Assembly (NCBI GenBank): GCA_958299035.1
Contig: CATQJL010000001.1
Coordinates: 80,869,594 to 80,933,593, forward strand
DNA length: 64,000 nt
DNA from: Cylicocyclus nassatus
Taxonomy: Eukaryota > Nematoda > Chromadorea > Rhabditida > Strongylidae
Direction: 5' to 3'
Shown here: piece by piece, positions 33,651 to 45,539 of the stretch
How the letters are laid out: each line of letters begins with the position of its first letter
Numbering within the stretch: the first letter of the stretch is position 1
Notes under the pieces: generated by a model
What the model saw: the letters and a program-made list of their open reading frames with translations, nothing else
Databases searched by the model: none
Told to the model about the DNA's origin: nothing
Position numbers and translations under genes: made by a program

Positions 33651-36244
33651 GAGAGTTTGGCCACGCCATTTTACAAAAATGGGTGTTTTTACTATTGCAA
33701 CCACATTATCCTGGCCTTCCTTCCAAAGCCCCAAGAAGTACCGCAATGAATCCAAATAACATCATAGATACGTCGACAAAAAGCATTGCACCATTGTTCC
33801 ACTATAACCCTTCGCGCGAAGCAGAAGCTGTTCTGAGGCTCCGAATTGTTCTAACTTCAGAGTACATTGGAACTTCCTGAAAACGCGAAGAGGACACAGG
33901 AATTTTTCTAGCGTCAATCAATATGTATCAAAAAACTCAATATATAACATAGCGTTGGCAGAAGCTAAATGGATTCTTGAATTACAAACAAACAGACGTT
34001 TTCGGAGCGCATTTACTCAAAAAGCATTTTGGAAATTTTAAGAGGGGTAAAGCTTTGAATGCGCTGGGCTCAATATGTAGTAGATATTTGAGACTTTTTA
34101 GGGTTTTTTACTGTAACTCTACCAAAAATTTGATATTAAAGATTTCGATTTTGAGGAATTTTGTTTGAAATGTTGGTTTTATTATAAGCCACTGAAAATT
34201 AATTCGCATTCGGCGCTAAATAGTCTTAACATTATAACCAATCTTCATTCCTGTGCCGCGTATACCGTTTTGGTTATGTTTTCTTAACGCAAAAACCAAA
34301 AGTTCTTTGGGGTTTTTTCAGAACGTCACGAACCTTTCAAAATATGAGATGTTTGTTTAATTATGAACCGAAATTACAGATGTAAAGCTTCTACATAGAT
34401 GGGCTCTAAAAATAGTTTGAAAATCAGCTGCTCGAAAGGATAAAAGCGGTGATTATTCTAAGCATTTCCCTACTCATGTCTTATGTGATTAAGGATGGGG
34501 CTCGGAAAACAGCACAAACTTTTTTGGACCACGTCATATGGTGAATATAGTCAACATCAATTTAGTGTGAAGAAACGAAAGTGGGCGGGGATTTCCAAGA
34601 CGGGGCAGAAGCGGACGGTACAGATCAAACTTCCGACAAGCGTAGATGGCATGCCCGTAAATGAACTTTGAGTGATGCCTCCGTCGTCATTGATCAATGA
34701 GTCCACCATATTTTGGGACCATATAGATGCCTTCGGCTAAAAACTCCACGACAAGCTTGACGGTTTGCAATAAATGATGGCAGTTAATTGAAGTGTATAA
34801 AAGATGTTGAACTCGAGATAATGCAATCGCTTTCTTACCTCTTCCCGCTCCTCTCCACCCGTTCCTTGATCAAGGCCCCCAGTAAAGCTAATTCAGTCCA
34901 GGTTAAACTGAACTGAGGCCCTCATCCGAGATTCGGTAAGGTAGACAACTATCACACCTTACCATGCCGTAAGAATGCAAAATGAAATTTCAGCTGACCG
35001 CCCGTCTACCTGGCGAGGTCGTCTAGATTACTTAAATCAGTTTACATTCGGTTAGAGAACCGACTGGTTTGAATAGTGTGTAATTGAAAATACGCGGAGA
35101 AACTTTCCGTAATTTACTCTAATTGTAAGTAACTTACGATACACGTCAGTTCAACATACTGAATGAGGAGCCACAGCGCAGGCTGACGATCTTTAACAAG
35201 ATCTGACAAGTGCGGCCACATCTCTGGCGTTAGTACCAGTCACAAAGATGCGGATTTTTGGCAAACGGGTTACGACTCGCATACTTGCATGGACGTGGCG
35301 CTCTCAATCTTATCATCGTGGATAGTTGGCATTACCAACAATGGCTCGACTGAGGACAATCTGATTCGTCGAAGCCACAACTGATAATTTATTTAGTTGA
35401 AATCGACGGAAGCAGCTTTACTACGGCCTAAGGTTTCCAAGTCAAAAGCAAGCATAGAGCAATTTCCTGTTTTAATGACTACTTTCGTATTCGTCATAAC
35501 CCGCTGGAGCATGCTGCTTTATAACCAGCAGGTCAACTAACATCTGTTATGTGCGCAATTCGCAGTATATTTGCTCTCAAGTGATGGAAGAAACTGAATT
35601 ATTTAGCACAATGATTTCACGAGGAACTTATGAAGTGAGTACGCGCGCAATCTGCACTCTCATTCTATCCGTTCATTCCAGGTAACAGCGTTACAAAGCA
35701 CATATTGCATAAAGAAGCAGAAGTGAAAAGGGGAGAACAACGCAATTTGCTGTATTGCAACATGTTTATGCTTCAGTTTCACTCTATTTGCATGCTTTTT
35801 GTTTGATAACAAACGCGCTTTTGACTACCAACTTTCCTATTGCGGAATTGCTTTGCTCAGAATTCTTTGCAAAACTTTTAGTCATTCATAGCAGTGCCAT
35901 GCACTTGACTATAGCAAGTTCTGAATAACACCATTAACTGCACGGGATTAGAAAAATCTGGTGCAATTAATGCGAAGGAGAAATCTGAACATCCAATAGT
36001 AATATCACTAATCATTACTACCGTCCGACAGCGCGCAAGAGGTCCAGAAACAATTATGAGTATTTACACCGTAAGCCGAAGAAGCAAATCAAAATTGTTA
36101 GCTCAAACTTTGTTGGATGGGGTGGTTCCAAAAAGGATAGAATGGCTTTATTAGTGAGTTACCGCTTTATTGATCCTTTCGTCGCCATTCGAAAAAAATT
36201 AAAATTAGTTAAATTTTAAAAAATTAAACTGCTTATTTTCTACC
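33651..36244. other. No recognised gene
   Basis: Only short frames with no recognisable domain. I see no inverted repeat or RNA gene. Confidence 0.4.
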
Positions 36245-36908
36245 TTGGCTACACCTGATCGCCTCTGCAAGCCCTTAAGCACGTGCATCCCGAGAGGAAG
36301 GGATATGAAAGGAGGTCATACACCGCAATACCTTCAACATCTTAACGTGTCACTGTTGTTGTGTGTTACTGTTGGCTCTTCCACTTGTGCACAGTCTATA
36401 GAATGTACTCATTTATGGAATAATGCGTTGAGTCAAAATAAAAAAGTCGATGTGGTTTACTTTAACTCCAGTAAAGCTTTTGATACGGTTTGCCACGAGA
36501 GCTTTTCGGTGAGATTGCATAGCATTGGAATACGTGGGGGTCTAATTAATTGGTTTGGCTCGTATCTTAGTGATAGGAAACTGATAGTACGCTTTTCTTA
36601 AGATTTTTCTTTTTCTAGAGAATGTCCTTCAGGTATTCCTTAGGGAGGCATTCCTTTCCACATACTTTTTCTTATTTATACCTGTGATCTTCCCGCTTTT
36701 TTAAAAACAGATACAAGAATATTCGTCCATGCCTATGCTGATGATGTTAAAGTCATAACAATTTATGGCAAGGACGATACAGTTGAAGTTCAAAAGGCTC
36801 TCAACAAAGCGGTTGAACGAATGTTTGAATGGAGTCGATATTGGCACCTCAGAGTCAACTTCCATGAAAGTCACCTCTTTCGGTAGGGGTTGATAGTTTG
36901 ACACTATA

Positions 36909-37910
36909 CAGGGTGTCCGTAAAGTATGTATACACTGTCTGATCGTTAATATCTCTTTTCACAAGAAATCTTTTGCTTTGCTTCGTGTACCATTTTGTAG
37001 AGCTGGCTTTAGCTTAGATTTACAGTATGGAGCGAATCACCCATCTCTCTTCATTACTGTAGCAATGCCTTAGACAATCGCCGGGGGCAGGCGGGCACCG
37101 GAAAAATAGATTGCTAATCTCTCGCACCCCGCTCGCGGATTTTTGGGAAAGCAATCAGGACTTTTCGGAAGACCGCTTGCTGAGTTCTCGATTCCTCAGA
37201 GATTCAGCAATATATCTGCAAAAGATAAGAGCGAAAAAAAATTCAACAGGCGGTCTCTTAAAAATCCGTCGATTCAGCAAGCGGTCTTCCGAAAAGTCCT
37301 GATTGCTTTGCAAAAAAATCCGCGAGCGGGGTGCGAGAAATCAGCAATCTATTTTTCCGATGCCCGCCTGCCCCCAGCGATTGTCTGAGGCGGTGGAAAC
37401 TTCAAAGAAAGTTTTGAGCCAAGAAAGGCCATATTTTTCCTCAGAAAGGAAACAAAACAGCCTGAAAACTTTTACATTAAGCTAATTAGAGTTGCTGATT
37501 CTAATTGTAAAGTTCTCAAATTATTATGATGTTTCATTGAAGAGTTATGCCGGGTAAGAGGTAGCGGCCATTTTTCAATATTCCTTAAAAGTGCGGTTAC
37601 ATCGCTTAGAAAGCTTCGCAATTTTGTGAATAGTTGTGTATTGAACTGAGCGTCCATAAAAACCCTATTACACAAGGTTTTACATCTTTTGAAAAAAAAA
37701 TTGGAAACGGCTGCTTTTTCCACGTTGACACCATATGTTTTGAGTTTTTACCGTAATCCTACAGTAATGAAGAGAGACGGGTGATTCGTTCTATACTGCA
37801 AATCTAAGTTGAAGCCAGCTCTACAAAATGGTATCTAAAGCAAGGCAAAAGACTTCTTGGGAAAAGAGATATAAAAGATCACAGTGTATACATACTTTAC
37901 GGACACCCTG
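36909..37910. mobile_element. Mariner-type palindromic MITE, copy 3 (with nested palindrome)
   Basis: CAGGGTGTCCGTAAAGTATG ends, TA at 36907-36908 and 37911-37912. It is longer than its relatives because a second palindromic element (37069-37389) sits in its left arm beside the GTAG of the shared GTAGGATTACGGTA box. Confidence 0.9.
37069..37389. mobile_element. Palindromic element, CTYAGACAATCG family, copy 1
   Basis: 321 bp, ends CTTAGACAATCGCCGGGGGC and its inverse. The arms share CTCGCACCCCGCTCGCGGAT and AGTCCTGATTGCTTT-type blocks. Flanked by GC on both sides. A second copy is at 40016-40335. Superfamily unknown. Confidence 0.8.
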
Positions 37911-38055
37911 TATAACAAGGATTTTGGCCCGATGATGAGTGCTGACCAAGTACGCGACCTTGGAGTTGTAATTTCTAACGGGCTTAACTTCAGTAAACAC
38001 ATCGATGCAGTGGTTGTAAAAAGCTTGAGGGTATTACATTGTTTATTCGAAAATA

Positions 38056-38728
38056 CAGAGTGTCCCAAAAAAATGTGAACACTATTTAATCCTTAATAAC
38101 TCCGTTGCTTTCATGTCTTTCGCCGACCTTGGGGCACCATTCTGTAGAGTGAGGTTCAACTTAGATTTGTGGTGTGGAGCGAATCACCTATCGCTCTTCG
38201 TTACTGTAGGATTACGGTATGAACTTCTGGCAGTGGATCTACTGTGAAATATGCCATTTGACAATTTTTTTTTCCAAAAAATCTGAAAAATTGTGTAATA
38301 GGGTTGTCGCTGATTCCATAACACAATTTTTTACGAGTGTTTTTAGCTTTTTTGACGGTGTAATCACATTTTTGACAAATGCTGGAAATTCGGTCATTTA
38401 GGTTTACCTGGGATAACCTTGGAAAGAAGCGTCACAGTGAAGTGGGAATTTCGTATTCGAACTCAGCGGCTTCCATTACCTATGTATAAAAGTTTTTGGT
38501 TTGTTTAGTTTTGTTCCGAGGCAGAACATGGCTGTCAACGGCTTAAAATCTTCGTCAAAATTCCTACCGTAATCTTACAGTAATGAAGAGAGATCGACGA
38601 TTCGCTCCATACTACAGATCTAAGTTAGACCTCGCTCTATAAAATGATGCCTCAAGCTCGGCGAAAGACATAAAAGCAAGGGAGTTATTGACGATCAAAC
38701 AGTGTTCACATTTTTTTGGGACACCCTG
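38056..38728. mobile_element. Mariner-type palindromic MITE, copy 4
   Basis: Ends CAGAGTGTCCCAAAAAAATG (left) and CAGGGTGTCCCAAAAAAATG (right, inverted). TA at 38054-38055 and 38729-38730. Arms of about 165 bp. Confidence 0.9.
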
Positions 38729-39810
38729 TATAAACATCACTGATGTGTTTCTGTGGATTACGCTTTACAATATGTTTAGTTTACCTTTAGTCAAGTATTG
38801 CAGTCTCATCTGGGGTCCTTACCTCTCCAAACATATAACAATAATTGAAAACGTGCAAAATCATTTATCAAAATACTCTACTGTTGGGCTTTTCCTAATA
38901 AAAAGTATCCTGTTTCGTCTCCAAAAGCTTAATTCAAAAGTTTATACTACAGAAGAGTTTAAACAGATCTCATTTTTGCACTCAAAATTTTCAAAGGGAA
39001 ATCCGCCTAAAACCCTCTACTTTCTGGTGCTTCAGTCCTGTTTACGGAAGGCACTCCTGCATCGCTTTTCGTTATCCTAAACTGCCTACATCACATCATT
39101 TGTTGAGCACATTTGCTTTCAGAACAGCCAAATGGATTGAAAGTCTACCCACTGAACTTACTTCTACATCAGAAAAATCCTGTCAACTTCAGAAAAGCAC
39201 TGTCAAAAGTCGACATACTTCAACAACTGCGGATACCGGACGTCAAATGATAGCACCGTATTTACTTTTTTTGTGTAATACCTCATATGAAACTAGCACT
39301 TGGTTACCGTTTCGGTCTGTTTTCAGTTAACCAGAAAGCTTGAATTACATCCCCGAATTAGACTTTCATATTTCCGAACACACAGTTTTGCCCTTCTTTG
39401 CCTGTGGAGGTTGCGGGACCTGGTGGCGTTGGCAGGACGGATATTCGGTGAGCGGGTGCATTGGTGGCCCCCTACCGTATGAATATGCCGGCGGGACCTG
39501 CCGGTCTATCCATTTGCCTGGTCTCCGCCCTGTCCATGCTGCTTGTCTCTACACGTCTGTTGGCATGCTGGGGAGGCTGTTGTGATTTATTCTACAAATG
39601 GAATTTCTACTTACGGGTGTGTCATTTTAGCTTATCGTTAGTGTTATTTTTAATCCTCTATACGTATCTACCTCGTATCATGTAGTTTTCTTTGAATCTG
39701 TTAGAGCACGTCAATATGCGTATGGAATAAAATAAAATAATGTTTCGATAATTATCGCATTCCTTGACTCTCAAATTTTTATGTACAATTACATCCTAAA
39801 ATAGGAAACA

Positions 39811-40754
39811 CTAGCTGACCTCCCGGCTCCGCCCGGTCCTGTCAAGACACTATTATAAAGAACCCATCTTTGTTCATCCCTTCCCTGTGCTCACTTCTTC
39901 ATGCCAATTCGCTATTCCCACTGTGTTAGTAATCAGCAGCTCACTTATCCTCCACCTTGTACCAATTCTCGACCCTCAGCTCGAACATTGCAAAAAATCG
40001 ATAGAATCGGTAGAACTCAGATTATCGCTAAGGGCAGGCGGGCACCGGAAAAAATATATTGCTGATTTCTCGCACCCCGCTCGCGGATTTTTTGGAAAGC
40101 AATCTGGACTTTTCGGAAGACCGCTTGCTGAGTCAGCGGATTTTTGAGAGACCGCCTGTTGATTTTTTTTCGCTTTTATCTTTTGCAGATATATTGCTGG
40201 ATCTCTGAGGAATCGAGAACTCAGCAAGCGGTCTTCCGAAAAGTCCTGATTGCTTTCCAAAAAATCCGCGAGTGGGGTGCGAGAGATCAGAAATCTATCT
40301 TTCCAGTACCCGCCTGCTCCCGGCGATTGTCTGAGAAGTAGGCGACAATTTTGAAAAATAATATTGTATCAATCAGAATGCTAGTTTACCCCTCACCCTG
40401 TGCCAGCTCCCAGCCCCGCAGCTCAAATTTCGCAAAAAAAATCAACAAAATAGATAAAAGTAATGGATAATGGCAAAAACAATACTGTATTCGTAATCAG
40501 CATGCTCGATTACTGCCTGTGCCAACTCCCAGCCCCGTAGGTCAAACTGCATAAAAATCGATAAAAATAGATGGAATCGATATATCGATCGATGACGAAA
40601 AGCAGTCTATGACACCCGCCCGCCCCGAAGTGTATGTGTGCCGAGTTTGGTCCGGATCGGTTCAGAAATGAAGTTTTCTGTTCGGAACATACGTACACAC
40701 AGACAGACAGACATACAGACAGACATAAAAACACATTCAGCTTCATATATAAGA
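39811..40754 (-). mobile_element. Helitron-like non-autonomous element, copy C
   Basis: Minus strand: starts TCTTATATATGAAGCTGAAT after A (40754), has the CTGT tract, and ends GGCGGAGCC hairpin region then CTAG before T (39811). Its 944 bp include the nested palindrome at 40016-40335. The central palindrome of the family is more decayed here. Confidence 0.8.
40016..40335. mobile_element. Palindromic element, CTYAGACAATCG family, copy 2
   Basis: 320 bp. The right end inverted reads CTCAGACAATCGCCGGGAGC and the left is slightly decayed (CTCAGATTATCGC). AA flanks both sides. Same internal blocks as 37069-37389, with the centre in opposite orientation. Confidence 0.8.
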
Positions 40755-41040
40755 TTTACAACACCTACGGACTGTCATCCCATTAAAAGAGAAAAGATCA
40801 CTGCATTTTTTGATTTCAAAAGCATCAACAATCTTTTTCAGTGAACAGCTGGCTTAAGGAGTTTTCAAGCTTTTGTTTATTTGAAGCGGGTTATAAAATC
40901 TACTAAGCCTTTTTGGTAAAAGAGATGAAGAGCGCTATCATGAACACTGCGTAGTCGCTGATATTGACGGACAAACTTCCACCTATAGGATTGAGGCACT
41001 TTTGCACCGCACAACTCGTCAAGCAACAGAAATTAATGTA

Positions 41041-41991
41041 CAGGGTGCAGAAAAAGTACTGTCCCTCAAAATAAAACCAGAAAATCGGCGTAATTCTTAG
41101 GTTTTTCTGGTAAACTTGACACAAATCCCAAGATGTGAATGTATTCTACCATTTTACAAAAACTGGCCAAAAAATTCTGCGATCTCACCCAGCGTCCCTT
41201 TTCGCTACGCATCCCATATCAAGCTTTGCAACTCCCTTTTACAAGTGTGAAGGAAGTGTGATGTTTTTTGGAAAATTCTTTTGTTTTCAACGTGGATTGA
41301 GAAATCCTCTATTGCTTGAGGAATGTTGTAGTGTCTTCGAAATATGCTAGAAGTAGCCAGACCGCAGTTGCAGTAGGAGGAAATTTTCGGGAAGCTTTCC
41401 AGAGAAATAGCGTCTGCGGCGCAATAGGGTGCTACCAACAAACGTGGCACAGAAACTAGGTATGATTATTTATCGCTTCATAATCGTGATGTAGACAAAG
41501 TCCCATGCCCTTTTCATTATTCCTGTTACTTTTAGTTTAAATCTGGAATTTCGAATCATAGTTTGAATATAATTTATTCAAACAAGCGCAGTCCTAACTC
41601 GCCTCTTTTCGAAAATTTTTGCAATTTGTGTGTGATAAAATCTTCCTTATTTGGCCAAAATAAAAGTCACCAATCTATAATTCTTCTATAATGGGTAGAG
41701 AGTATTGGAGAAGAGGTCATGCGCTACATACCAGCACAATTTGAACCTTGTATTGATGCTGGTGGTGTAGTTACGGTCCAAAGTGCGCTTATATGCTATC
41801 GGCGCATCGTTAATGTTCTTGCGCGCTATTATCACTCGTTCAAACGGACAAAAGGAAACAGTTTTAAATCAAACTCATTAACTAATCCCAAGGGTCTCGC
41901 TTACGCATGGGAATCAAAAAACTACAGATTTGCTTTATGTTTGAGGTGTTTCTGGAGCCAAACTGGAGGGACAGTATTTTTCCGCACCCTA
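41041..41991. mobile_element. Second mariner-type MITE family
   Basis: Left end CAGGGTGCAGAAAAAGTACT and inverted right end TAGGGTGCGGAAAAATACTG match for about 28 bp including CTGTCCCTC. Flanked by TA (41039-41040; 41992-41993). A 91-codon frame inside (41719-41994) ends in the terminal repeat and shows no transposase motif. Confidence 0.55.
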
Positions 41992-42600
41992 TAATGTAGC
42001 TTTACGACATCCATAAAACAGTTAACTTGTGTGCATGACTAGGAAAAAATTTCGGGTTTGAGCCTTTTGGTTCATCCGCAGTTGACACCCACTGAGTTTT
42101 TGTGGAGCACCCTGCACATCATAGCCAACTCAGATCACGAGATAAAATAGGAGATGCTTAAACCTTTGGAGTCTTAGCTAATCTCATTCATCGGGTGAAA
42201 TGTGACATGAAACACAGAAAGAAATAGGGAGATTAATAGTTATGTAAAATAATCTCCTCGTACAGCATTTTCGTGGAAAGTTGTTCAGATCTGAATAGCA
42301 ACTTCATCATTAGGGAAAATCAGAGAGTTGCTACAAAAGCTGCATCACCATGTAGGCAATATAATAAATCAAACCCAGTGCCTTATGAACATTGCAAACA
42401 GAGTTTTGTGGGATAAAATCGTGACAACCCTATAATGAGGTTGGAGTCTGACCGTCATTATCAGCGATTGTGCAGAGTTTATGGAAGCGTTCTATACCTC
42501 ATTTACAAAGAAGCTTAGAAGATTTTATGACTTAAAAAAATGCAGTCATTGTTTCTACTTGAATAAGGTAACAGCCCGTAAGTGTTGCAAAGGTTTCATA

Positions 42601-42851
42601 ATTGAGGGCTTTTTCGAATTTTTCTGTTCTCTCCCTTCAAACATGACAAGATTGGAAGCTTTGAGGAGGTCATGGTAGGTTAGCTTGCGCGCAATACAGC
42701 AAAGTTTGAGACAGATTTATTGACAAGAACGAAAATTACGACAATGTCTAGAGTGTCTTTATAATTATGTCCAGCATTGTATAGAGTGGAAAAGCTGCAT
42801 TACCCACATTGATTCGTTCGTCCGCCATTTTAAGCTTTTGTGCTTATAGTT
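42601..42851. repeat. Direct repeat D, copy 1
   Basis: About 250 bp, repeated with few differences at 52510-52760 (shared TTTGAGGAGGTCATGGTAGG and GATTCGTTCGTCCGCCATT). Copy 1 lies just outside the left palindrome arm and copy 2 in the loop. Confidence 0.85.
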
Positions 42852-42956
42852 ATTTGCGCCTTGCGGTTGTGCTAATCATCGTTGTTGGAAACTCGTGACC
42901 TCAGATATGCACCTCAGTTCGGCTGTCAAGGGATCCTAGCTTTTTCACCCTTCAAA

Positions 42957-43105
42957 ATAACTATTTTCTGAGCTGGGGTCCGCTTTGGGACAGGGCTTGC
43001 CCTGTAATGGCATCTAGAAGAATTTGTTAATAAAGGGGCGAGCATGGAATTACGTTACCAACTGCCAGTCTACCTCAACTCTGTCCCTCCTCTGCTTGAA
43101 ATTAG
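42957..43105. repeat. Diverged copy of an arm module
   Basis: Similar to 55515-55625 (same orientation) and to the inverse of 51410-51520: AATAAAGGRGCGAGCATGGA and CTCTGTCCCTCCTCTGC. More diverged than the two arm copies are from each other. Confidence 0.7.
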
Positions 43106-43714
43106 AGACGCGGTTACGTTGCCATGCCAGCGCTCCCGCCCACTTGCGCCTTCGTGCGTCCAAGGCTACAGTATGCTATGATGACTCAACAGACGAACTG
43201 CTCAAGCTCGCTATGACGGTTTTAAATCACTGGAAGAGGTTCACCGGTAATTTTGAAATAACTCTAAATAATCTGATCTAGACAACTAAGCTGTGACAAG
43301 TACCCAGTTCAATTAGGAAAAAATCAATTTCTCGGGTTTTTAGTACACCCCCTTATTTTGAAACCTGTACATTATAACCACAAAAACCCAGTGCAAAACT
43401 CTGCTATGATCACCGCGATCAAATTTGCTTGGACTTCACCCGCACGAGAAATGTAATAGCAGATAAATGCATTTATTTTCGTGCTAAAATAATAAGCACA
43501 GAGATAAAAAACATTGCACAAAACATTGTCAAGTACAGCATACCGAGAGATTCTGCAACAAAAAATACACAGGATTCACAGAAATATTCTTATGTTTACA
43601 TAAACCACAGATACCGTAAAAAATCTACATTGAATTTAGCCATCAATCTCAGTTATGCGACGGTCATATTCCTGCCACATACCGTGCAGCCCATGTACTA
43701 AAAATGCGACTCAG

Positions 43715-43837
43715 TTTTTTTCATATAGTGCAATATTACCTGCAGAATAACGTAGTTTTTTTCATATAATGCAATATTACCTGCAGAATAACGTAGTTTT
43801 TTTCATATAATGCAATATTACCTGCAGAATAACGTAG
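43715..43837. repeat. 41-bp tandem repeat, three units
   Basis: Units contain TGCAATATTACCTGCAGAAT and a TTTTTTTCATATA tract. The mirror site (63437-63525) has two units, which accounts for nearly all of the length offset between the arms. Confidence 0.9.
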
Positions 43838-43911
43838 GAGTGCCCTACGGGCAACTGATGCGCTGAAGGTGCTGCATCAAAAGGTCCGAAAAACGTGTCT
43901 CCAGACCTGAA
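43822..43911 (-). CDS. Conserved 30-codon segment, type 1, left arm
   Basis: Mirror of 63371-63460; see that entry. Confidence 0.45.
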
Positions 43912-43974
43912 CGTTTGAGGTATCATCATACAGTAAGCATTTCATTATCAAAGGTTTCCCATTTACCTTGCATC

Positions 43975-44184
43975 TTATCTTCCTGGTTCAGTTAGATCCG
44001 TATTCATTTCACTGCTTGATCGAACAGGAACAAACGGATCTGGACGAACAGGATTCATGCCAAGAAGTTGCCAAACGATTGATTGCAGCAAACACTCTTC
44101 CTGAAAGGTGAAACTATACCGTGGACACAGAATAACATGAAACGTGAATGCCAATGCACAGATAACAGATGCACGCTTGGGCAT
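43975..44184 (-). CDS. Small frame with signal-peptide-like N-terminus, left arm
   Basis: Mirror copy of 63098-63307 with a single amino-acid change visible (DPFVPVRSS against DPFVSVRSS). Confidence 0.3.
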   Translation of the reverse strand: MPKRASVICALAFTFHVILCPRYSFTFQEECLLQSIVWQLLGMNPVRPDPFVPVRSSSEMNTDLTEPGR

Positions 44185-44599
44185 TGATGACAGGCGGCGA
44201 GCATGCCATCATGTGATAAGTACAATATGTCCGGAACGTAGCATGCCGCGCCGTAAAAGAGGTCAATAACTTCTGCAGCCTTTCCGCTCTAACTCGGCAT
44301 CAATGCCCTAGAATCACCCAACAAGGTCAAATCATTATCATACAGTTCCGAAAACACAACGCCATGTTACAGAGTGCTTAATTTGAAACTCAACCACTTT
44401 TCCTTTGATTAGGGTTAAAATTTGCACTTACTGGTATTCTAACATGTTTTTTTCAAAGATGCTTGTGGTTTTCCCTGAAGCTTTGAAATTTTATAAAATT
44501 TTTCGAAAAAGTCAGCAGTCAGAGATAAATTTCAAGGTGTCAAGCAAAACCATAACCAAATTCGGAAACAGTAGATCACAAAATATTTGAAAATTATCT

Positions 44600-45130
44600 T
44601 CACCAAAGTGCAATGAAATATTAGGTAGCCCCAAAACTTCTTGCACATTACTTTTGAAAAATCATAACTTCTTGCTCTCTCAACCAGTCTGCATACCCTC
44701 AATTTTCTGAATATCGGAAACCCTTTTCTTGCTGATAGTGCCTCTGCTGCTGTGTTATAGTAAGTTTAACAATTTACCCTTTCCATCTACGGAATTTTTG
44801 TCAAAAGAGTTTGTGTTCTGTGAGAAGTTATGATTTTTGTATAAGTGAAACAAAACAGCAAATTTGATTTTTTTTTGCATTTTTTTCCAGAAACATAACT
44901 CTTTAATGATTCAAAGTGACCGAAGTCGAAGTAATTCTATTCTTGTGTTTCCACTCAAAAAACTGCTCCTTAGGGAGCATCAAAGCCACTGTCACGAAGA
45001 AAAAGGTCTTCCCTACTTACCGCACAAAATCAAAGGATTGTGTAAACCCGTTGAGAGAGCAAGAAGTTGTAATCTTTCAAAAATGATGCCCAAGAACTCC
45101 CGGGCCAACCTTACATCACCTAGCTCTGAA
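44600..45130. repeat. Diverged palindrome inside left arm
   Basis: CATAACTTCTTGCTCTCTCA (44660s) has an inverted partner at about 45050 (TGAGAGAGCAAGAAGTTGTA). Weaker pairs flank a centre near 44860. The mirror copy is in the right arm (about 62110-62640). Confidence 0.6.
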
Positions 45131-45539
45131 TTTTGCGCGTCATTTTCCAAAAATCGTAATTTCTTTCCCAGGTAACTATTTTGCACGGCAAAAATGCTGT
45201 TGGAATCAGTAATTCATACTTTTTAATAATCTGCAAAATCGATAGATTTTGCTTTTATAAATCTATAAAATAAAATAATCTCATTGTAACTCTATTTTGG
45301 TGGGCTTCCAATATACACTCATTGCAGAAATAATAAAGAAAAACGAGGACACATGGGCTTTGCGCATTTTAAGTTAGGTAGTCAAAATTCTGGAACGTTG
45401 CGAAAAAGTCGTTTGTACCATCGGCTCCCCGATTGCTGCGAGGGCGATAGCGATGGTCAACCGATAATCAATTTATCAGCTATGTTTCAACACAGGGCAA
45501 CCGCATCGCTCGCTCGGGTCCGCCCTCGCGGCAACTGAA

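Larger units (their letters stand above)
36245..39330 (+). pseudogene. LINE reverse transcriptase
   Basis: Motifs in order: VVYFNSSKAFDTVCHE, GIRGGLINWFGSYLSDRK, SGIP-stop-GG (the usual Gln codon is TAG), HILFLIYTCDLPAF, and AYADDV with catalytic Asp pair at about 36738. After the first MITE come ADQVRDLGVVISNGLNFSKH and, after the second, LVKYCSLIWGPYLSKHITII, both post-RT landmarks. RT motifs before the first MITE share one frame broken by at least two stops (36599, 36638). Across the second MITE the frame is restored exactly if the MITE and one TA are removed (LFEN then INITDVFLW). This polymerase would copy the element's RNA at a nick; it is dead here. Confidence 0.85.
36245..39741 (+). 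mobile_element. Non-LTR retrotransposon, 5'-truncated and interrupted
   Basis: RT (36245-36890), a post-RT domain resuming at 37915, and a C-terminal part to about 39330. A non-coding tail follows, ending in AATAAAATAAAATAATG at about 39725-39741, the short A-rich 3' repeat typical of LINEs. Two mariner-type MITEs are inserted. The general type is CR1/jockey by RT style. The 5' endonuclease region is absent. Confidence 0.8.

Noticed and set aside
34860..35000. Possible tRNA- or SINE-like sequence
   Set aside because: No A and B box pair or cloverleaf could be drawn by eye.
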